From: an uncultured Pseudohongiella sp.
Lineage (GTDB): Bacteria > Pseudomonadota > Gammaproteobacteria > Pseudomonadales > Pseudohongiellaceae
Direction: 5' to 3'
DNA length: 64,000 nucleotides
Assembly (NCBI GenBank): GCA_902537815.1
Contig: CACBCS010000001.1
Span: forward strand, 83,213 to 147,212
Every line of letters begins with the position of its first letter. Positions within the stretch are counted from its first letter, which is position 1. The notes beneath the pieces were generated by a model. It was given only the letters and a program-made list of their open reading frames with translations, had not been told where the DNA came from and ran no database searches. The translations under genes and the position numbers were made by a program. This document shows, in pieces, positions 63,846 to 64,000 of this stretch.

Positions 63846-64000
63846 TTACTCAGACTCACCGAACCGCTCGTTGACTAGGTCGGCAACCGCTTTCAAACCT
63901 TCCTGTTGGTCTGGACCGTCTGCCCGTACGGTCAGTGTGGTGCCCTTCACCGCGGCCAACATCATCAGCGACAGGATACTCTTGCCGTCAACCTTTTTTT
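63846..64000 (-). CDS. ptsO: HPr/NPr family phosphocarrier protein, partial
   Basis: Only the C-terminal 51 residues lie in the window, read from the right edge. The text KVDGKSILSLMMLAAVKGTT, then LTVRADGPDQQEGLKAVADL and NERFGESE, is the second half of an HPr-type protein; the Ser46-equivalent region is GKSILSLM. The active-site His is outside. Because mgtE and darP follow, as in the Pseudomonas rpoN-ptsN-rapZ-ptsO region, this is probably the nitrogen-related NPr (PtsO). Confidence 0.85.
   Translation of the reverse strand, partial: KKVDGKSILSLMMLAAVKGTTLTVRADGPDQQEGLKAVADLVNERFGESE

Overview
The window reads as chromosome of a free-living, probably marine, gammaproteobacterium related to Pseudomonas but not a Pseudomonas. 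The block sfsA - aminotransferase - dksA - gluQ - cbrX/cbrA - cbrB - pcnB - panB - panC - acs follows the Pseudomonas order. The right end (ptsO - mgtE - darP) resembles the Pseudomonas rpoN/pts region. Genes are dense, many overlap by ATGA or TGATG, and there are no insertion sequences, CRISPR arrays or rRNA operons. Assignments rest on motifs and synteny read by eye; no database search was run.

Layout. 0-7 kb: an ABA4-like membrane protein with a hydrolase, a band-7 (SPFH) protein with an Arc-type repressor behind a repeat-rich promoter, a MATE exporter, a FabH-type synthase and a DUF547 protein. 7.1 kb: tRNA-Sec (selC), followed by an AT-rich block of small secreted or membrane proteins (7.2-9.5 kb) that looks acquired. 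9.6-14 kb: a secreted carboxymuconolactone decarboxylase-like protein, AmiD-type amidase, an MFS carrier and a PiT phosphate transporter. 14.3-16 kb: ferredoxin plus CYP153-type P450 (alkane/fatty-acid hydroxylation). 16-27 kb: selB, lactate permease, pyruvate phosphate dikinase, hydroxyacid dehydrogenase, selA and a Bcr-type exporter. 27.8-34.4 kb: a DUF58 / transglutaminase / MoxR / TPR operon. 34.6-47.2 kb: acs, panC, panB, a deoxynucleoside kinase, pcnB, cbrB, cbrA, gluQ and dksA. 47.5-53 kb: aminotransferase, sfsA, Rieske protein, a cystathionine gamma-synthase-like enzyme, a second DksA-type protein and an unknown protein. 53-64 kb: a lipoprotein, membrane pyrophosphatase, ApbC/Mrp, an alanine-type symporter, a DUF4212/SSS solute symporter, darP, mgtE and the end of an HPr/NPr gene.

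How it fits together. The most interesting part is a carbon-source control circuit. The sensor CbrA (SSS transporter domain fused to a kinase) and the sigma-54 activator CbrB sit upstream of an unannotated gap (40.5-41.15 kb). That gap holds a textbook -24/-12 promoter and, directly after it, a transcript region with four clusters of AAN-repeat (CA) motifs: a CrcZ-like Hfq/Crc-sequestering small RNA in the same place as in Pseudomonas. Three uptake genes in the window (lactate permease, alanine-type symporter, DUF4212/SSS symporter) carry the same kind of motif at or just upstream of the start codon. Two of them share an identical 14-base stretch. This suggests a complete local regulon: CbrAB -> sigma-54 -> CrcZ-like RNA -| Hfq/Crc -| transporter mRNAs. 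Acs and pyruvate phosphate dikinase would feed the imported acetate and lactate into gluconeogenesis.

A second theme is selenocysteine: selC, selB and selA are all present but dispersed, and the tRNA-Sec appears to have a 7-bp instead of 8-bp acceptor stem. No selenoprotein gene was recognised inside the window.
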